Origin: Nonomuraea angiospora | Lineage (GTDB): Bacteria > Actinomycetota > Actinomycetes > Streptosporangiales > Streptosporangiaceae | Length of the DNA stretch: 64,000 nt | NCBI RefSeq assembly: GCF_014873145.1 | Contig: NZ_JADBEK010000001.1 | Location: 8,742,001 to 8,806,000, forward strand | Reading direction: 5' to 3' | Shown here: piece by piece, positions 34,952 through 44,061 of the stretch | Numbering within the stretch: position 1 is the first letter of the stretch | How the letters are laid out: each line of letters opens with the position of its first letter | Made by a program: the position numbers and the translations under genes | Notes under the pieces: model-generated | Seen by the model: only the letters and a program-made list of their open reading frames with translations | What the model was told of the DNA's origin: nothing | The model's database searches: none

Positions 34952-35350
34952 ATGACGATGACCGACCCGATCGCAGACATGCTCACACGTCTGCGTAACG
35001 CGAATTCGGCGTACCACGACAGCGTGACGATGCCGTACTCGAAGATCAAGGCGCACATCGCCGAGATCCTCCAGCAGGAGGGTTACATCCAGGCTTGGAC
35101 CGTCGAAGACGCCAAGGTTGGCAAGAACCTCGTGGTGGAGCTCAAGTTCGGGCCTACCCGTGAGCGGTCGCTCGCGGGCCTGCGCCGGGTTTCCAAGCCC
35201 GGTCTGCGGGTTTATGCAAAGAAGGACAACCTGCCTCGAGTCCTGGGCGGACTGGGCGTCGCGATCATCTCGACGTCCGCCGGTCTCATGACCGACAAGC
35301 AGGCCGGCAAGCGTGGCGTGGGCGGGGAAGTCCTCGCCTACGTCTGGTAG
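34952..35350 (+). CDS. rpsH: 30S ribosomal protein S8 (uS8)
   Basis: 132 residues; binds the 16S central domain and in E. coli is the spc operon repressor. It has [60 protein letters not shown] and [14 protein letters not shown] 34952 is nine bases after GAGGAAGG; ATG 34958 is in frame. The frame open from 34913 is not supported. Confidence 0.97.
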   Translation: MTMTDPIADMLTRLRNANSAYHDSVTMPYSKIKAHIAEILQQEGYIQAWTVEDAKVGKNLVVELKFGPTRERSLAGLRRVSKPGLRVYAKKDNLPRVLGGLGVAIISTSAGLMTDKQAGKRGVGGEVLAYVW

Positions 35351-35366
35351 AGGGGAGGAACACAGC

Positions 35367-35909
35367 ATGTCGAGAATCGGACGGCTGCCCATCCCTGTGC
35401 CCAGCGGCGTAGACATCACGATCGCCGGCCAGGATGTCCAGGTCAAGGGCCCGAAGGGCACGCTCAGTCACAAGGTCGCCGAGCCCATCACGGTCGCTCG
35501 CGACGACGACGGCGCCATCGCCGTCTCCCGGCCCAACGACGAGAACAAGGTCCGTGCGCTGCACGGCCTGTCCCGGACGCTGATCGCCAACATGGTGCAG
35601 GGCGTCACCCAGGGTTACTCCAAGTCCCTGGAGATCGTCGGCGTCGGTTACCGCGTCCAGGCCAAGGGCCCGACGCAGCTGGAGTTCTCGCTGGGCTTCA
35701 GTCACCCGGTCATCGTGGACGCCCCCGAGGGCGTCACCTTCCGCGTCGAGAAGCCGACCCTGTTCCACGTGGACGGCATCGACAAGCAGAAGGTCGGCGA
35801 GGTCGCGGCCAACATCCGCAAGTTGCGCAAGCCTGACCCGTACAAGGGCAAGGGCGTGCGCTACCAGGGCGAACAGATCCGCCGCAAGGTCGGAAAGGCT
35901 GGTAAGTAG
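35367..35909 (+). CDS. rplF: 50S ribosomal protein L6 (uL6)
   Basis: 180 residues; two related domains near the factor-binding site. It begins [20 protein letters not shown] and has [40 protein letters not shown] and [23 protein letters not shown] 35367 follows GGGGAGGAACACAGC. Confidence 0.98.
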   Translation: MSRIGRLPIPVPSGVDITIAGQDVQVKGPKGTLSHKVAEPITVARDDDGAIAVSRPNDENKVRALHGLSRTLIANMVQGVTQGYSKSLEIVGVGYRVQAKGPTQLEFSLGFSHPVIVDAPEGVTFRVEKPTLFHVDGIDKQKVGEVAANIRKLRKPDPYKGKGVRYQGEQIRRKVGKAGK

Positions 35910-35911
35910 GC

Positions 35912-36295
35912 ATGGCTCCGAAGACTGCGTTCAGCAAGCACACGGCTGCCCGCACCGTCTCGCGGGCCCGCCGTCACCGCCGCGTCCGCAAGTTCGTCGT
36001 CGGTACGGCAGAGCGTCCGCGCCTGGTCGTCAACCGCTCGACTCGTCACATGTTCGTCCAGATCGTGGACGACTCCGTCGGCCACACGCTGGTGAGCGCG
36101 TCCACCATGGACGCCGCACTGCGCACGCTGGAGGCGGACAAGACCGAGAAGGCGAAGAAGGTCGGCGAGCTCCTCGCTCAGCGGGCCAAGGAAGCCGGGA
36201 TCACCAAGGTCGTCTTCGACCGCGGTGGCAACCGCTACGCCGGCCGCATCGCGGCTCTGGCGGACAGCGCCCGCGAAGGCGGGCTCGAATTCTGA
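35912..36295 (+). CDS. rplR: 50S ribosomal protein L18 (uL18)
   Basis: 127 residues; carries 5S rRNA onto the large subunit. It shows [34 protein letters not shown] and [20 protein letters not shown], plus the C-terminal REGGLEF. The basic N terminus is somewhat extended. Two bases separate it from rplF. Confidence 0.98.
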   Translation: MAPKTAFSKHTAARTVSRARRHRRVRKFVVGTAERPRLVVNRSTRHMFVQIVDDSVGHTLVSASTMDAALRTLEADKTEKAKKVGELLAQRAKEAGITKVVFDRGGNRYAGRIAALADSAREGGLEF

Positions 36296-36320
36296 TGGCA
36301 ACTGAGAAGAGGAACCACTG

Positions 36321-36950
36321 ATGGCTGCAGCTCCGCGTCGCGGTGGCGGCACCGGTGGCGAGCGGCGGGACCGTCGTGACGATCGCCGCGGTGGCGCCGC
36401 CGACAAGGGCGTCTCGTACATCGAGCGCGTAGTGAAGATCAACCGAGTGGCCAAGGTCGTGAAGGGTGGTCGTCGCTTCAGCTTCACCGCCCTCGTCGTC
36501 GTCGGTGACGGCAACGGCCTGGTCGGCGTCGGCTACGGCAAGGCCAAGGAAGTGCCCGCGGCCATCGCCAAGGGCGTCGAAGAGGCGAAGAAGCACTTCT
36601 TCAAGGTGCCTCGGATCCAGGGCACCATCCCGCACACCGTGCAGGGCGAGGAGGCGGCCGGTGTCGTCTTCCTGCGTCCGGCCTCGGCCGGTACCGGCGT
36701 CATCGCCGGTGGCCCGGTGCGTGCGGTGCTGGAGTGCGCCGGCATCCACGACGTGCTGTCGAAGTCGCTCGGCTCCGACAACCCGATCAACATCGTGCAC
36801 GCCACCGTGGCGGCTCTGAAGGGCCTCTCGCGCCCTGAGGAGATCGCCGCCCGCCGTGGCCTGCCGATCGAGGACGTCGCCCCGGCCCGGATGCTGAAGG
36901 CTCAGCGCGAGGGTCTCGCCGAGGCGGCGGCCGCGAAGGCGGTGAGCTAG
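36321..36950 (+). CDS. rpsE: 30S ribosomal protein S5 (uS5)
   Basis: 209 residues; with S4 and S12 it sets decoding accuracy and unwinds mRNA at the entry channel. It has a Gly/Arg-rich N-terminal extension of about 30 residues ([20 protein letters not shown]) before [20 protein letters not shown], the loop region [20 protein letters not shown] and [20 protein letters not shown]. The loop where spectinomycin-resistance mutations occur ([10 protein letters not shown]) looks normal. Confidence 0.98.
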   Translation: MAAAPRRGGGTGGERRDRRDDRRGGAADKGVSYIERVVKINRVAKVVKGGRRFSFTALVVVGDGNGLVGVGYGKAKEVPAAIAKGVEEAKKHFFKVPRIQGTIPHTVQGEEAAGVVFLRPASAGTGVIAGGPVRAVLECAGIHDVLSKSLGSDNPINIVHATVAALKGLSRPEEIAARRGLPIEDVAPARMLKAQREGLAEAAAAKAVS

Positions 36951-36952
36951 TC

Positions 36953-37135
36953 ATGGCACGCCTGAAGATCACTCAGGTTCGCTCGAAGATCGGTGGCAAG
37001 CAGAACCAGCGTGACTCGCTGCGTTCGCTTGGCCTGAAGCGAATCGGCGACGTCGTCGTCAAGGAGGACCGGCCCGAGATTCGCGGGATGGTCTCCGTGG
37101 TGACGCACCTCGTCGAGGTGGAAGAGGTCGACTAG
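36953..37135 (+). CDS. rpmD: 50S ribosomal protein L30 (uL30)
   Basis: 60 residues, the single-domain bacterial form: [40 protein letters not shown] and [17 protein letters not shown]. Two bases after rpsE and two before rplO. Confidence 0.97.
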   Translation: MARLKITQVRSKIGGKQNQRDSLRSLGLKRIGDVVVKEDRPEIRGMVSVVTHLVEVEEVD

Positions 37136-37137
37136 TC

Positions 37138-37593
37138 ATGACTGACAAGGCTCCGCTCAAGATTCACGACCTGCGTCCCGCTCCCGGCGCCAACAAGGCC
37201 AAGATCCGCAAGGGTCGCGGCGAGGCGTCGAAGGGCAAGACGGCCGGTCGCGGCACCAAGGGCAGCCACGCCCGTACGACGGTTCCCCTCGGCTTCGAGG
37301 GTGGCCAGGTGCCGCTGCAGAGGCGTCTGCCGAAGCTCAAGGGCTTCTCCAACGCGCTGTTCAAGACGACCTACCAGGTCGTCAACCTGGACAAGCTCGG
37401 TGAGCTGTTCCCCGAGGGTGGCGAGGTCACCGTCGAGGCGCTGGTCGCCAAGGGGGCTGTCCGCAAGAACCAGCTCGTGAAGGTGCTCGGCACCGGCGAG
37501 ATCTCCGTCTCGGTGAACGTTCAGGCTCACGCCTTCTCGTCCGCCGCGAAGGAGAAGATCGCCGCTGCGGGTGGCTCCGTTACCGAGCTGTAA
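37138..37593 (+). CDS. rplO: 50S ribosomal protein L15 (uL15)
   Basis: 151 residues; late-assembly 23S binder. The N-terminal half is the usual Gly/Lys/Arg-rich extension ([39 protein letters not shown]). The C-terminal globular domain follows and ends [11 protein letters not shown] strong hairpin separates it from secY. Confidence 0.98.
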   Translation: MTDKAPLKIHDLRPAPGANKAKIRKGRGEASKGKTAGRGTKGSHARTTVPLGFEGGQVPLQRRLPKLKGFSNALFKTTYQVVNLDKLGELFPEGGEVTVEALVAKGAVRKNQLVKVLGTGEISVSVNVQAHAFSSAAKEKIAAAGGSVTEL

Positions 37594-37605
37594 GAGCTAT
37601 TACGA

Positions 37606-37637
37606 GGCGTGGGGGCTTTGACAAATGCCCCCACGCC
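37606..37637 (+). terminator. Hairpin between rplO and secY
   Basis: GGCGTGGGGGC and GCCCCCACGCC, 11 perfect base pairs with a 10-base loop containing TTGACA. It lies 12 bases after rplO in a 166-base spacer. Without a T run it is best seen as an attenuator that could lower secY relative to ribosomal proteins. Confidence 0.55.
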
Positions 37638-37759
37638 CGTAGTGCGTTAGAGTTCGCGAGACGGCAGGCTTCTGACCGACTCGTTTGACCTGAGACACAC
37701 ATGGCAGATCCCCGCACCATCGCATACTCACACCGCCGTAAAGGCGCGCAGGAGGGACC

Positions 37760-39064
37760 GTGCTGACCGCGTTTACCCGGGCGTTCCGGACACCGGACCT
37801 GCGCAAGAAGTTGCTCTTCACCCTGGGCATCATCGCGCTTTTCCGTCTCGGCTCGGTTCTTCCGACTCCGGGAGTTCACGTCCAGAACCTCGCGGCCTGT
37901 TTCGAGCAGGCCCGTAACGGAGCCGCCGGCAACATCTACGGGATGGTGCAGCTTTTCAGCGGTGGTGCGCTCCTGAAGCTGTCGGTGTTCGCGCTGGGCA
38001 TCATGCCGTACATCACCGCGAGCATCATTCTCCAACTGCTCGTCGTCGTCATTCCGCGACTTGAGGCGCTGAAGAAGGAGGGCCAGGCCGGTCAGACCAA
38101 GATCACGCAGTATACGCGTTATCTGACCATCGGTCTCGCCGTCCTGCAGTCGACCGCCTTCATCGCCCTGGCCCGCACCGGGCAGCTTTTCCCGAACTGC
38201 CAGCAGGACGTGCTGCTCAACCCCGACAACATCTTCCAGATCGTGACGATGGTGGTCATCATGACCGCCGGTACGTCGGTGATCATGTGGCTCGGTGAGC
38301 TCATCACCGACCGCGGCGTCGGCAACGGCATGTCCATCCTGATCTTCACGCAGGTCGTCGCGGTCTTCCCGTCCGAGCTGGCCAACATCTTCCAGGCGAA
38401 CAAGTTCACCTTCACGGTCGTCATGGTCGTCGGTGTCTTCATGATCGCCGCGGTGGTCTTCGTCGAGCAGGCGCAGCGGCGCATCCCGGTCCAGTACGCC
38501 AAGCGGATGGTCGGGCGCAGGATGTACGGCGGCACGTCCACCTACATTCCGCTGAAGGTCAACCAGGCCGGCATCATCCCGGTCATCTTCGCGTCCTCGC
38601 TGCTCTACCTGCCGCAGCTGCTGACGTCGCTCTTCCAGACCACGGACAACGCGTTCATCCGCTGGATCTCGCAGAACCTGGCCACGGGCGACACGCCGAT
38701 CTACATGGCCACGTTCTTCCTGCTGATCATCTTCTTCACGTACTTCTACGTGTCGATTACGTTCAACCCCACTGAAGTCGCCGACAACATGAAGAAGTAC
38801 GGTGGTTTCATTCCGGGCATCCGTCCTGGCAGGCCGACGGCTGAATACCTGAACTTCGTGCTCACTCGTCTGACCGCGCCGGGCTCGCTCTATCTGGGTC
38901 TGATCGCCATGGTCCCGATCGTCGCGCTGGCGGTGTCCGGTGCGAGCCAGAACTTCCCGTTCGGAGGGACGAGTATTCTGATCATGGTAGGCGTCGGCCT
39001 TGACACCGTTAAGCAGATCGAGAGCCAGCTCCAGCAGCGTAACTACGAAGGTTTCCTGCGGTAG
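37760..39064 (+). CDS. secY: Preprotein translocase subunit SecY
   Basis: The 434-residue channel protein forms the SecYEG pore with about ten membrane helices. It starts [20 protein letters not shown]; the plug region follows the first helix. [39 protein letters not shown] and the cytoplasmic loop [20 protein letters not shown] with [10 protein letters not shown] are conserved landmarks, the last being the SecA/ribosome docking loops. GTG 37760 follows GCAGGAGGGACC. TAG overlaps the GTG of adk. Confidence 0.97.
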   Translation: MLTAFTRAFRTPDLRKKLLFTLGIIALFRLGSVLPTPGVHVQNLAACFEQARNGAAGNIYGMVQLFSGGALLKLSVFALGIMPYITASIILQLLVVVIPRLEALKKEGQAGQTKITQYTRYLTIGLAVLQSTAFIALARTGQLFPNCQQDVLLNPDNIFQIVTMVVIMTAGTSVIMWLGELITDRGVGNGMSILIFTQVVAVFPSELANIFQANKFTFTVVMVVGVFMIAAVVFVEQAQRRIPVQYAKRMVGRRMYGGTSTYIPLKVNQAGIIPVIFASSLLYLPQLLTSLFQTTDNAFIRWISQNLATGDTPIYMATFFLLIIFFTYFYVSITFNPTEVADNMKKYGGFIPGIRPGRPTAEYLNFVLTRLTAPGSLYLGLIAMVPIVALAVSGASQNFPFGGTSILIMVGVGLDTVKQIESQLQQRNYEGFLR

Positions 39065-39714
39065 TGCGTCTCGTTCTGGTCGGGCCCCCCGGAGCGGGTA
39101 AGGGGACACAGGCCCAGTACATCGCATCTAACCTGTCCATCCCGAAGATCTCGACAGGTGACATCTTCCGTGCCAACGTCTCGGGGGGCACGGATCTTGG
39201 CAAGCTGGCCAAGACGTACATGGACCGTGGTGATCTGGTGCCCGACGAGGTCACCATCGCCATGGTCCGTGACCGTCTGTCCGAGGACGACGCGCAGGAC
39301 GGGTTCCTGCTCGACGGCTTCCCGAGGAACGTCGCACAGGCGGAGATCCTGCGCGACATGCTCAAGGACTGGGGCCAGGCGCTCGACCTCGTACTCGAGC
39401 TCGTCGTCGACGACGACGAGGTGGTCAGGCGACTGGCCGGCCGGCGCACCTGCAGCCAGTGCGGCCGCATCTGGCACGTCGAGTTCGACGACAAGAAGGA
39501 CGACAAGTGCGACGCGTGCGGGGGCGCGCTCTTCCAGCGTGACGACGACAAGGAGGAGACCGTCAGGCACCGCCTGGAGGTCTACCAGGAGCAGACGGCG
39601 CCGCTGGTCTCCTACTACGCCGACGAGGACATTCTCGTGGGAGTCGACGCCACGGGCCCGGTCGAGGAGGTCACCCAGCGGGCTATGGAGGCGATCCGCC
39701 CGTTCATGGGATAG
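39064..39714 (+). CDS. adk: Adenylate kinase with zinc-binding LID
   Basis: 216 residues; interconverts AMP, ADP and ATP in the cytoplasm. The P-loop GPPGAGKG spans residues 7-14; the AMP-binding part has ISTGDIFRA and [10 protein letters not shown]. The LID holds two CxxC pairs ([25 protein letters not shown]), the structural zinc site of long-type adenylate kinases. It begins inside the SecY stop codon, so translation is coupled. Confidence 0.98.
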   Translation: MRLVLVGPPGAGKGTQAQYIASNLSIPKISTGDIFRANVSGGTDLGKLAKTYMDRGDLVPDEVTIAMVRDRLSEDDAQDGFLLDGFPRNVAQAEILRDMLKDWGQALDLVLELVVDDDEVVRRLAGRRTCSQCGRIWHVEFDDKKDDKCDACGGALFQRDDDKEETVRHRLEVYQEQTAPLVSYYADEDILVGVDATGPVEEVTQRAMEAIRPFMG

Positions 39715-39736
39715 CTCCACTTACGAGCGATTTGCG

Positions 39737-39764
39737 GAGGTGGCACGGGTTTCCGTGCCACCTC
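39737..39764 (+). terminator. Hairpin between adk and map
   Basis: GAGGTGGCACGG-GTTT-CCGTGCCACCTC is a 12-bp perfect stem 23 bases after adk. No T tract follows immediately. It could end or attenuate the spc transcript. Confidence 0.55.
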
Positions 39765-39827
39765 GCGGCTATTGTGGGGGGAATTGGGCCCCCATTGTGG
39801 CCCGTTGAAGACCCAGGGGGGCAGAAG

Positions 39828-40637
39828 ATGTTCAAAAGGAACAGGCACGGCATCCAGATCAAGTCGCCGGAGCAGCTGGAGAAGATGCGGGCGGCGGGCC
39901 TGGTGGTCGGGCGCACGCTCGACCTGCTGAAGCGCTCGGTCGAGCCGGGCATGACGCCGCTCGACCTCGACGTCATCGCCGAGAAGGCGATCAGGGACGA
40001 GGGCGCGATCCCGTCGTTCAAGGGCTACCAGGGCTTCCCGGCGACGATCTGCGCGTCGGTGAACGACGAGGTGGTGCACGGCATCCCGACCGACGCGAGG
40101 AAGCTGCGCGAGGGCGACATCATCTCCATCGACTGCGGCGCGATCCTGGACGGCTGGCACGGCGACTCGGCCGTGACGGTCCCGGTCGGCGAGGTGGACC
40201 CGAAGCTGACCGAGCTGATGCGGGTCACCGAGGAGGCCATGTGGCGCGGCATCGCGGCGCTGCGGGTCGGCCGCCACCTGTCCGACATCGGCTACGAGGT
40301 GGAGCGGTACGTCAAGTCGCAGGGCCGCTTCGGCATCCCCCCGGAGTACGGCGGCCACGGCATCGGCACCGAGATGCACATGGACCCGTGGATCGCCAAC
40401 CACGGCCGGCCCGGCCGGGGCCCGGCGCTGGAAGAGGGCATGTGCGTGGCCATCGAGCCCATGGTGAACCTGGGCACCGAGCGCACCCGCGTGCTGGCCG
40501 ACGAGTGGACCGTCGTGACGGTCGACGGCAAGCACTCCGCGCATTTCGAGCACAGTGTCGCCGTGACACATAATGGTCCTTGGGTGCTGACCGCCCTGGA
40601 CGGCGGGAAAGAGCGCCTTACCCAACCGCAGAACTGA
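39828..40637 (+). CDS. map: Methionine aminopeptidase, type I
   Basis: 269 residues; removes the initiator Met from nascent proteins using two metal ions. The pita-bread fold ligands are visible: Asp pair in SIDCGAILDGWHGD, His in GGHGIGTEMH, Glu in IEPMVNLG and Glu in AHFEHSVAVT. PEYGGHGIG and CASVNDEVVHGIP are strong signatures. ATG 39828 with GGGGGGCAGAAG upstream gives the standard length; upstream codons in frame lie in the leader. No SH3-binding N-terminal extension. Confidence 0.97.
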   Translation: MFKRNRHGIQIKSPEQLEKMRAAGLVVGRTLDLLKRSVEPGMTPLDLDVIAEKAIRDEGAIPSFKGYQGFPATICASVNDEVVHGIPTDARKLREGDIISIDCGAILDGWHGDSAVTVPVGEVDPKLTELMRVTEEAMWRGIAALRVGRHLSDIGYEVERYVKSQGRFGIPPEYGGHGIGTEMHMDPWIANHGRPGRGPALEEGMCVAIEPMVNLGTERTRVLADEWTVVTVDGKHSAHFEHSVAVTHNGPWVLTALDGGKERLTQPQN

Positions 40638-40655
40638 CCCCCGGGAGTGGGTGGG

Positions 40656-41105
40656 ATGGCGAACAGCCCCGAGATGCGAGCCTCCGACGCCGACCGCGAC
40701 CGCGTCGCCGCCATCCTCCGCGAGCACACCGCGCAGGGCCGCATCACGATGGACGAGTTCAACGAGCGGCTCGAGCAGCTCTACAAGAGCAGGACGTACG
40801 GAGAGCTGGCCAGGCTGACGGTCGACCTGCCTGACGTGGACCTGCGCAACGCGCCCGCCACGGTGCCACAGAGCCCCGCACGGCGCACCGGCCTGCATCC
40901 CGGCATGCGGGCGGCCTGGGGCGCCTGGGCGTCGGCCAGCGGCATCAACTGGGTGATCTGGCTGATCGTGAGCATCACGTCCGGGGACCTGATCTACCCC
41001 TGGCCGCTGTGGGTCATGGGCCCGTGGGGCGTCATCCTGCTGATCAGCACCGTCTTCGGCAGCCCGCCGCCCGACAAGCCCAAGAAGAACAAGAAGAACA
41101 AGTAG
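40656..41105 (+). CDS. DUF1707 and 2TM-domain membrane protein
   Basis: 149 residues. The N-terminal DUF1707 (SHOCT-like) motif is clear: MRASDADRDRVAAILREHTA, GRITMDEFNERLEQLYKSRT and YGELARLTVDLP. A Pro-rich linker leads to two hydrophobic helices (GINWVIWLIVSITSGDLIYP, VMGPWGVILLISTVF) and a Lys/Asn tail (KPKKNKKNK), placing both ends probably inside the cell. Function unknown; DUF1707 proteins are common in actinomycetes. ATG 40656 is eight bases after GGGAG. Confidence 0.85.
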   Translation: MANSPEMRASDADRDRVAAILREHTAQGRITMDEFNERLEQLYKSRTYGELARLTVDLPDVDLRNAPATVPQSPARRTGLHPGMRAAWGAWASASGINWVIWLIVSITSGDLIYPWPLWVMGPWGVILLISTVFGSPPPDKPKKNKKNK

Positions 41106-41111
41106 GGCTGT

Positions 41112-41156
41112 GTGCACTAGTGCACTGTGTGCATTCGTGCGCAGTACGGATATAGC
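41112..41156 (+). promoter_or_regulatory. Promoter with GTGCACTAGTGCAC palindrome
   Basis: A perfect 14-base palindrome at 41112-41125 is followed by a degenerate second copy (GTGCATTCGTGCGC, from 41129). TGTGCA (41128-41133) and TATAGC (41151-41156) are spaced by 17 bases and could be -35 and -10, so both palindromes overlap or adjoin the promoter. Likely operator pair for the secreted protein gene. Confidence 0.5.
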
Positions 41157-41208
41157 TGGATTCCTAACGTGAGCTGTGTCGGGAAGCACGACTCACGGAG
41201 GAACCGAA

Positions 41209-41610
41209 ATGCGCAAGATCCTGGCGGCCACCGCTCTCGCCGGCTCGATCGCCCTCACCGGGCTCGCCGTCGCCCCCGCCGCCCAGGCGGCCACCGCCAC
41301 CCAGTCGACGGTCACGTCGATCAGCAGCTGGGGCAAGTACTACTCCAGCAACCACAAGGCCTTCACCTACGGCAAGACCTGGAAGCAGAACGGCAAGGTC
41401 TACACCCACTGGTACGGCAAGGAGTCCACGCCGAAGAAGGGGTACGTGTGGTTCAAGTACTACTCCGGCGGCAGCTGGCACAAGTTCGTCCAGGGCTGGG
41501 ACGGCTCCTACCAGGCGACCTGGTCGAAGTTCGGCATCAAGAAGCTGTACACCTACACCTGCTGGGGCGGCCCGTTCACGTACTGCGGTCCGGCGCACCG
41601 CATCTACTAG
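41209..41610 (+). CDS. Small secreted protein of unknown function
   Basis: 133 residues with a Sec signal peptide: MRKILAATALAGSIALTGLA, then APAAQA before the mature ATATQSTVTS. The mature part of about 103 residues is rich in Tyr, Trp and Lys (WGKYYSSNHKAFTYGKTW, GYVWFKYYSGGSWHKFVQ) and has two Cys near the end (YTCWGGPFTYCG), a likely disulfide. I recognise no family. It might bind cell-wall polymer or act as a toxin, but that is speculation. ATG 41209 follows CGGAGGAAC. It has its own promoter with a palindrome and a following terminator, so it is an independent unit inserted between map and infA. Confidence 0.8.
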   Translation: MRKILAATALAGSIALTGLAVAPAAQAATATQSTVTSISSWGKYYSSNHKAFTYGKTWKQNGKVYTHWYGKESTPKKGYVWFKYYSGGSWHKFVQGWDGSYQATWSKFGIKKLYTYTCWGGPFTYCGPAHRIY

Positions 41611-41630
41611 GACCTCGCCCACTGGAACAG

Positions 41631-41671
41631 GGCCCGCCGGGGATCTCTCCCTCGGCGGGCCTTCCGCTTTC
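41631..41671 (+). terminator. Terminator after the secreted protein gene
   Basis: GGCCCGCCG (41631-41639) pairs with CGGCGGGCC (41653-41661), followed by TTCCGCTTT. It isolates the secreted-protein gene from infA. Confidence 0.75.
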
Positions 41672-41703
41672 CCGGGAAGGTCTGAGAGCCGGTGAACGTG
41701 GGG

Positions 41704-41773
41704 TAGACTCGTCCGTGGTTGTGTCAGGACACCTGGCACGCGTTTCGCGTTTTAGGCTCAGGTGTCGTACACT
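41704..41773 (+). promoter_or_regulatory. infA promoter region
   Basis: TAGACT (41704-41709) and TACACT (41768-41773) are good -10 matches, but neither has a clear -35 at normal spacing. The region up to 41904 shows no gene. One or both probably drive infA-rpmJ and the downstream block. Confidence 0.4.
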
Positions 41774-41904
41774 CCTTAGTCGGCTCACTATGACTTATCA
41801 CGCGTCGGCGGCCTTTGCCGGTCGCCGCTCTCTTCGAAGCGTGAGGTCGCGGCTGCTTAGTGAACCGGAGCCTCAGACGATCGATCAGTGAAACGCGAGG
41901 AATC

Positions 41905-42126
41905 TTGGCCAAGAAAGACGGCGCCATCGAGATCGAGGGCACTGTGGTCGAGTCGCTCCCGAACGCCATGTTCCGGGTGCAGCTCGACAACGGCCATAAG
42001 GTCCTGGCCCATATCAGCGGGCGAATGCGGATGCACTACATCCGGATTCTGCCGGACGACCGGGTAGTCGTTGAACTGAGCCCCTACGACCTGAGTCGTG
42101 GGCGGATCGTCTACCGATACAAGTAA
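41905..42126 (+). CDS. infA: Translation initiation factor IF-1
   Basis: 73 residues; an OB-fold protein that occupies the A site during initiation. The sequence [40 protein letters not shown] and [20 protein letters not shown] is near-invariant in the family. TTG 41905, four bases after CGAGGA, gives exactly the standard start (MAKKDG). Confidence 0.98.
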   Translation: MAKKDGAIEIEGTVVESLPNAMFRVQLDNGHKVLAHISGRMRMHYIRILPDDRVVVELSPYDLSRGRIVYRYK

Positions 42127-42151
42127 GACGTCTGAGGAATCACGAAGGACA

Positions 42152-42265
42152 ATGAAGGTAAAGCCGAGCGTCAAGAAGATCTGCGACAAGTGCAAGGTGA
42201 TCCGCCGGCACGGTCGCGTCATGGTGATCTGCGACAACCTGCGCCACAAGCAGCGCCAGGGCTAG
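42152..42265 (+). CDS. rpmJ: 50S ribosomal protein L36 (bL36), zinc-binding type
   Basis: 37 residues: [20 protein letters not shown] then [16 protein letters not shown]. The zinc ligands are Cys in CDKC, Cys in VIC and the later His, the classical C+ form. The ATG follows GAAGGACA. It lies between infA and rpsM as in most bacteria. Confidence 0.97.
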   Translation: MKVKPSVKKICDKCKVIRRHGRVMVICDNLRHKQRQG

Positions 42266-42488
42266 TCGCCGCAAGGCTCCTCCGAGTCCGCCCCGATTGA
42301 GGGAGCGGGCTCGACGCATGAGGAGCCTGAGTCAGTAATCGCGTCCCACACCCGAGCAGGCGGGCCCTTTTTCGAAAGGTCCGAACCGCTCGGGAGACCC
42401 CCGGTCGGAGGCCGGGGCCCTCACCCCGGGCATGGGGAGGGGTAGTGCGGCGCAAGACCTCCGCCACAAAGAAGGAGAATGCCCGACC

Positions 42489-42869
42489 ATGGCTCGCCTG
42501 GTTGGCGTCGACCTCCCCCGCGAGAAGCGGCTGGAGATCGCTCTCACCTACATCTACGGAATCGGCCGCACCCGCGCCCAGGAGATCCTCCAGGCCACCG
42601 GTGTCAGCGGCGACCTCCGCGTGCACCAGCTCTCCGACACCGAGCTCGTCCCGATGCGTGACTACATCGAGGCGAACTTCAAGATCGAGGGTGACCTGCG
42701 CCGCGAGGTCCAGGCCGACATTCGTCGCAAGATCGAAATCGGTTGCTACCAGGGCATCCGGCACCGCAAGGGCCTGCCCGTCCACGGCCAGCGCACGCAG
42801 ACCAACGCGCGCACCCGCAAGGGCAAGAAGAAGACCGTGGCCGGCAAGAAGAAGCCCGGTAAGAAGTAG
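42489..42869 (+). CDS. rpsM: 30S ribosomal protein S13 (uS13)
   Basis: 126 residues; bridges to the 50S subunit and contacts P-site tRNA by its basic tail. It has [57 protein letters not shown] and the tail [18 protein letters not shown] 42489 follows AAGGAGAATGCCCGACC. The 223-base spacer upstream has GC-rich self-complementary segments (for example CCCCGGTC-GGA-GGCCGGGG) that could be a leader structure. Confidence 0.98.
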   Translation: MARLVGVDLPREKRLEIALTYIYGIGRTRAQEILQATGVSGDLRVHQLSDTELVPMRDYIEANFKIEGDLRREVQADIRRKIEIGCYQGIRHRKGLPVHGQRTQTNARTRKGKKKTVAGKKKPGKK

Positions 42870-42911
42870 TCCACAGCCGCGGACCGAAGACCTCAGGAGT
42901 AATGGCAAACA

Positions 42912-43316
42912 ATGCCTCCTAAGAGCCGTCAGGGCGCCCCGAAGAAGGTGCGCCGCAAGGAAAAGAAGAACGTCGCTCACGGGCACGCCCACATCAAGAG
43001 CACGTTCAACAACACCATCGTCTCGATCACGGACCCCAACGGGAACGTGATCTCCTGGGCCAGCGCCGGCCACGTGGGTTTCAAGGGCTCCCGTAAGTCC
43101 ACCCCGTTCGCCGCCCAGATGGCCGCGGAAAACGCCGCTCGCCGCGCCATGGAGCACGGCATGCGCAAGGTGGACGTCTTCGTCAAGGGTCCCGGCTCCG
43201 GCCGTGAGACCGCGATCCGCTCCCTCCAGGCCACCGGCCTCGAGGTGGGCTCGATCCAGGACGTCACCCCGGTCCCGCACAACGGTTGCCGGCCGCCGAA
43301 GCGCCGCCGCGTCTGA
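42912..43316 (+). CDS. rpsK: 30S ribosomal protein S11 (uS11)
   Basis: 134 residues on the 30S platform by the Shine-Dalgarno helix. Conserved: [40 protein letters not shown] and [18 protein letters not shown]. Starts 42 bases after rpsM. Confidence 0.98.
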   Translation: MPPKSRQGAPKKVRRKEKKNVAHGHAHIKSTFNNTIVSITDPNGNVISWASAGHVGFKGSRKSTPFAAQMAAENAARRAMEHGMRKVDVFVKGPGSGRETAIRSLQATGLEVGSIQDVTPVPHNGCRPPKRRRV

Positions 43317-43339
43317 ACAAGCCCAGGAGATACTGAGAA

Positions 43340-43966
43340 ATGGCTCGTTACACGGGCGCCGACTGCAAGCTCTGCCGTCGCGAGAAGACCAAGCTCTTCC
43401 TCAAGGGCAGCAAGTGCGAGTCTGCCAAGTGCCCCATCGAGATCCGTCCTTACCCGCCGGGTGAGCACGGCCGCGGACGTCCCAAGGAGTCCGAGTACCA
43501 GCTTCAGCTTCGTGAGAAGCAGAAGACCCGCCGCATCTACGGCGTCCTCGAGAAGCAGTTCCACAACTACTACGAGGAAGCCACCCGCAAGACCGGCAAG
43601 ACCGGTGAGGCGCTGCTCCAGATCCTGGAGAGCCGTCTCGACAACGTCGTCTACCGCGCCGGGTTCGCCCAGTCGCGCGACGCCGCCCGCCAGCAGGTGC
43701 GCCACGGCCACATCCTGGTGAACGGCAAGAAGGTCGACATCCCGTCCTACCGCATTCGCGAGCACGACATCATCGAGGTCCGCGAGAACAAGCGCAACCT
43801 TCTGCCCTACGAGGTCGCCAGGGCGACCGCGGGCGAGCGCACCGTTCCCGCGTGGCTCGGCGTCGTGCCCGAGAAGCTCCGCGTCCTGGTTCACCAGCTG
43901 CCGGTTCGCCAGCAGATCGACACCCAGGTCCAGGAGCAGCTCATCGTCGAGTACTACTCGAAGTGA
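43340..43966 (+). CDS. rpsD: 30S ribosomal protein S4 (uS4)
   Basis: 208 residues; primary 16S binder and accuracy protein. A zinc-finger-like N terminus (CKLCRREKTKLFLKGSKC then ESAKC) is kept. RPYPPGEHGRGRPKESEYQL and RLDNVVYRAGFAQSRDAARQ, QVRHGHILVNGKKVDIPSYR mark the S4 RNA-binding domain. In E. coli S4 represses the alpha operon. A perfect 12-bp hairpin follows, before rpoA. Confidence 0.98.
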   Translation: MARYTGADCKLCRREKTKLFLKGSKCESAKCPIEIRPYPPGEHGRGRPKESEYQLQLREKQKTRRIYGVLEKQFHNYYEEATRKTGKTGEALLQILESRLDNVVYRAGFAQSRDAARQQVRHGHILVNGKKVDIPSYRIREHDIIEVRENKRNLLPYEVARATAGERTVPAWLGVVPEKLRVLVHQLPVRQQIDTQVQEQLIVEYYSK

Positions 43967-43972
43967 GCCTGA

Positions 43973-44000
43973 GTTGAGGTGCGGGTCTCCGCACCTCAAC
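43973..44000 (+). terminator. Hairpin between rpsD and rpoA
   Basis: GTTGAGGTGCGG-GTCT-CCGCACCTCAAC, 12 perfect pairs, five bases after the rpsD stop. The next bases (TACGCTGTTTATC) are only weakly T-rich. It may set the ratio of S4 to RNA polymerase alpha. Confidence 0.55.
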
Positions 44001-44061
44001 TACGCTGTTTATCGGAGTGGCGTCATATGGCGGGCGCCACACGAAAAAGGGGAGACCCCAC

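Noticed and set aside
37619..37624. TTGACA as the secY promoter -35
   Set aside because: No -10 element occurs at 16-19 bases; the hexamer is the loop of a strong hairpin.
39732..39827. Longer N terminus for methionine aminopeptidase
   Set aside because: The added residues overlap a 12-bp hairpin and match nothing in the family; the ATG at 39828 gives the normal start.
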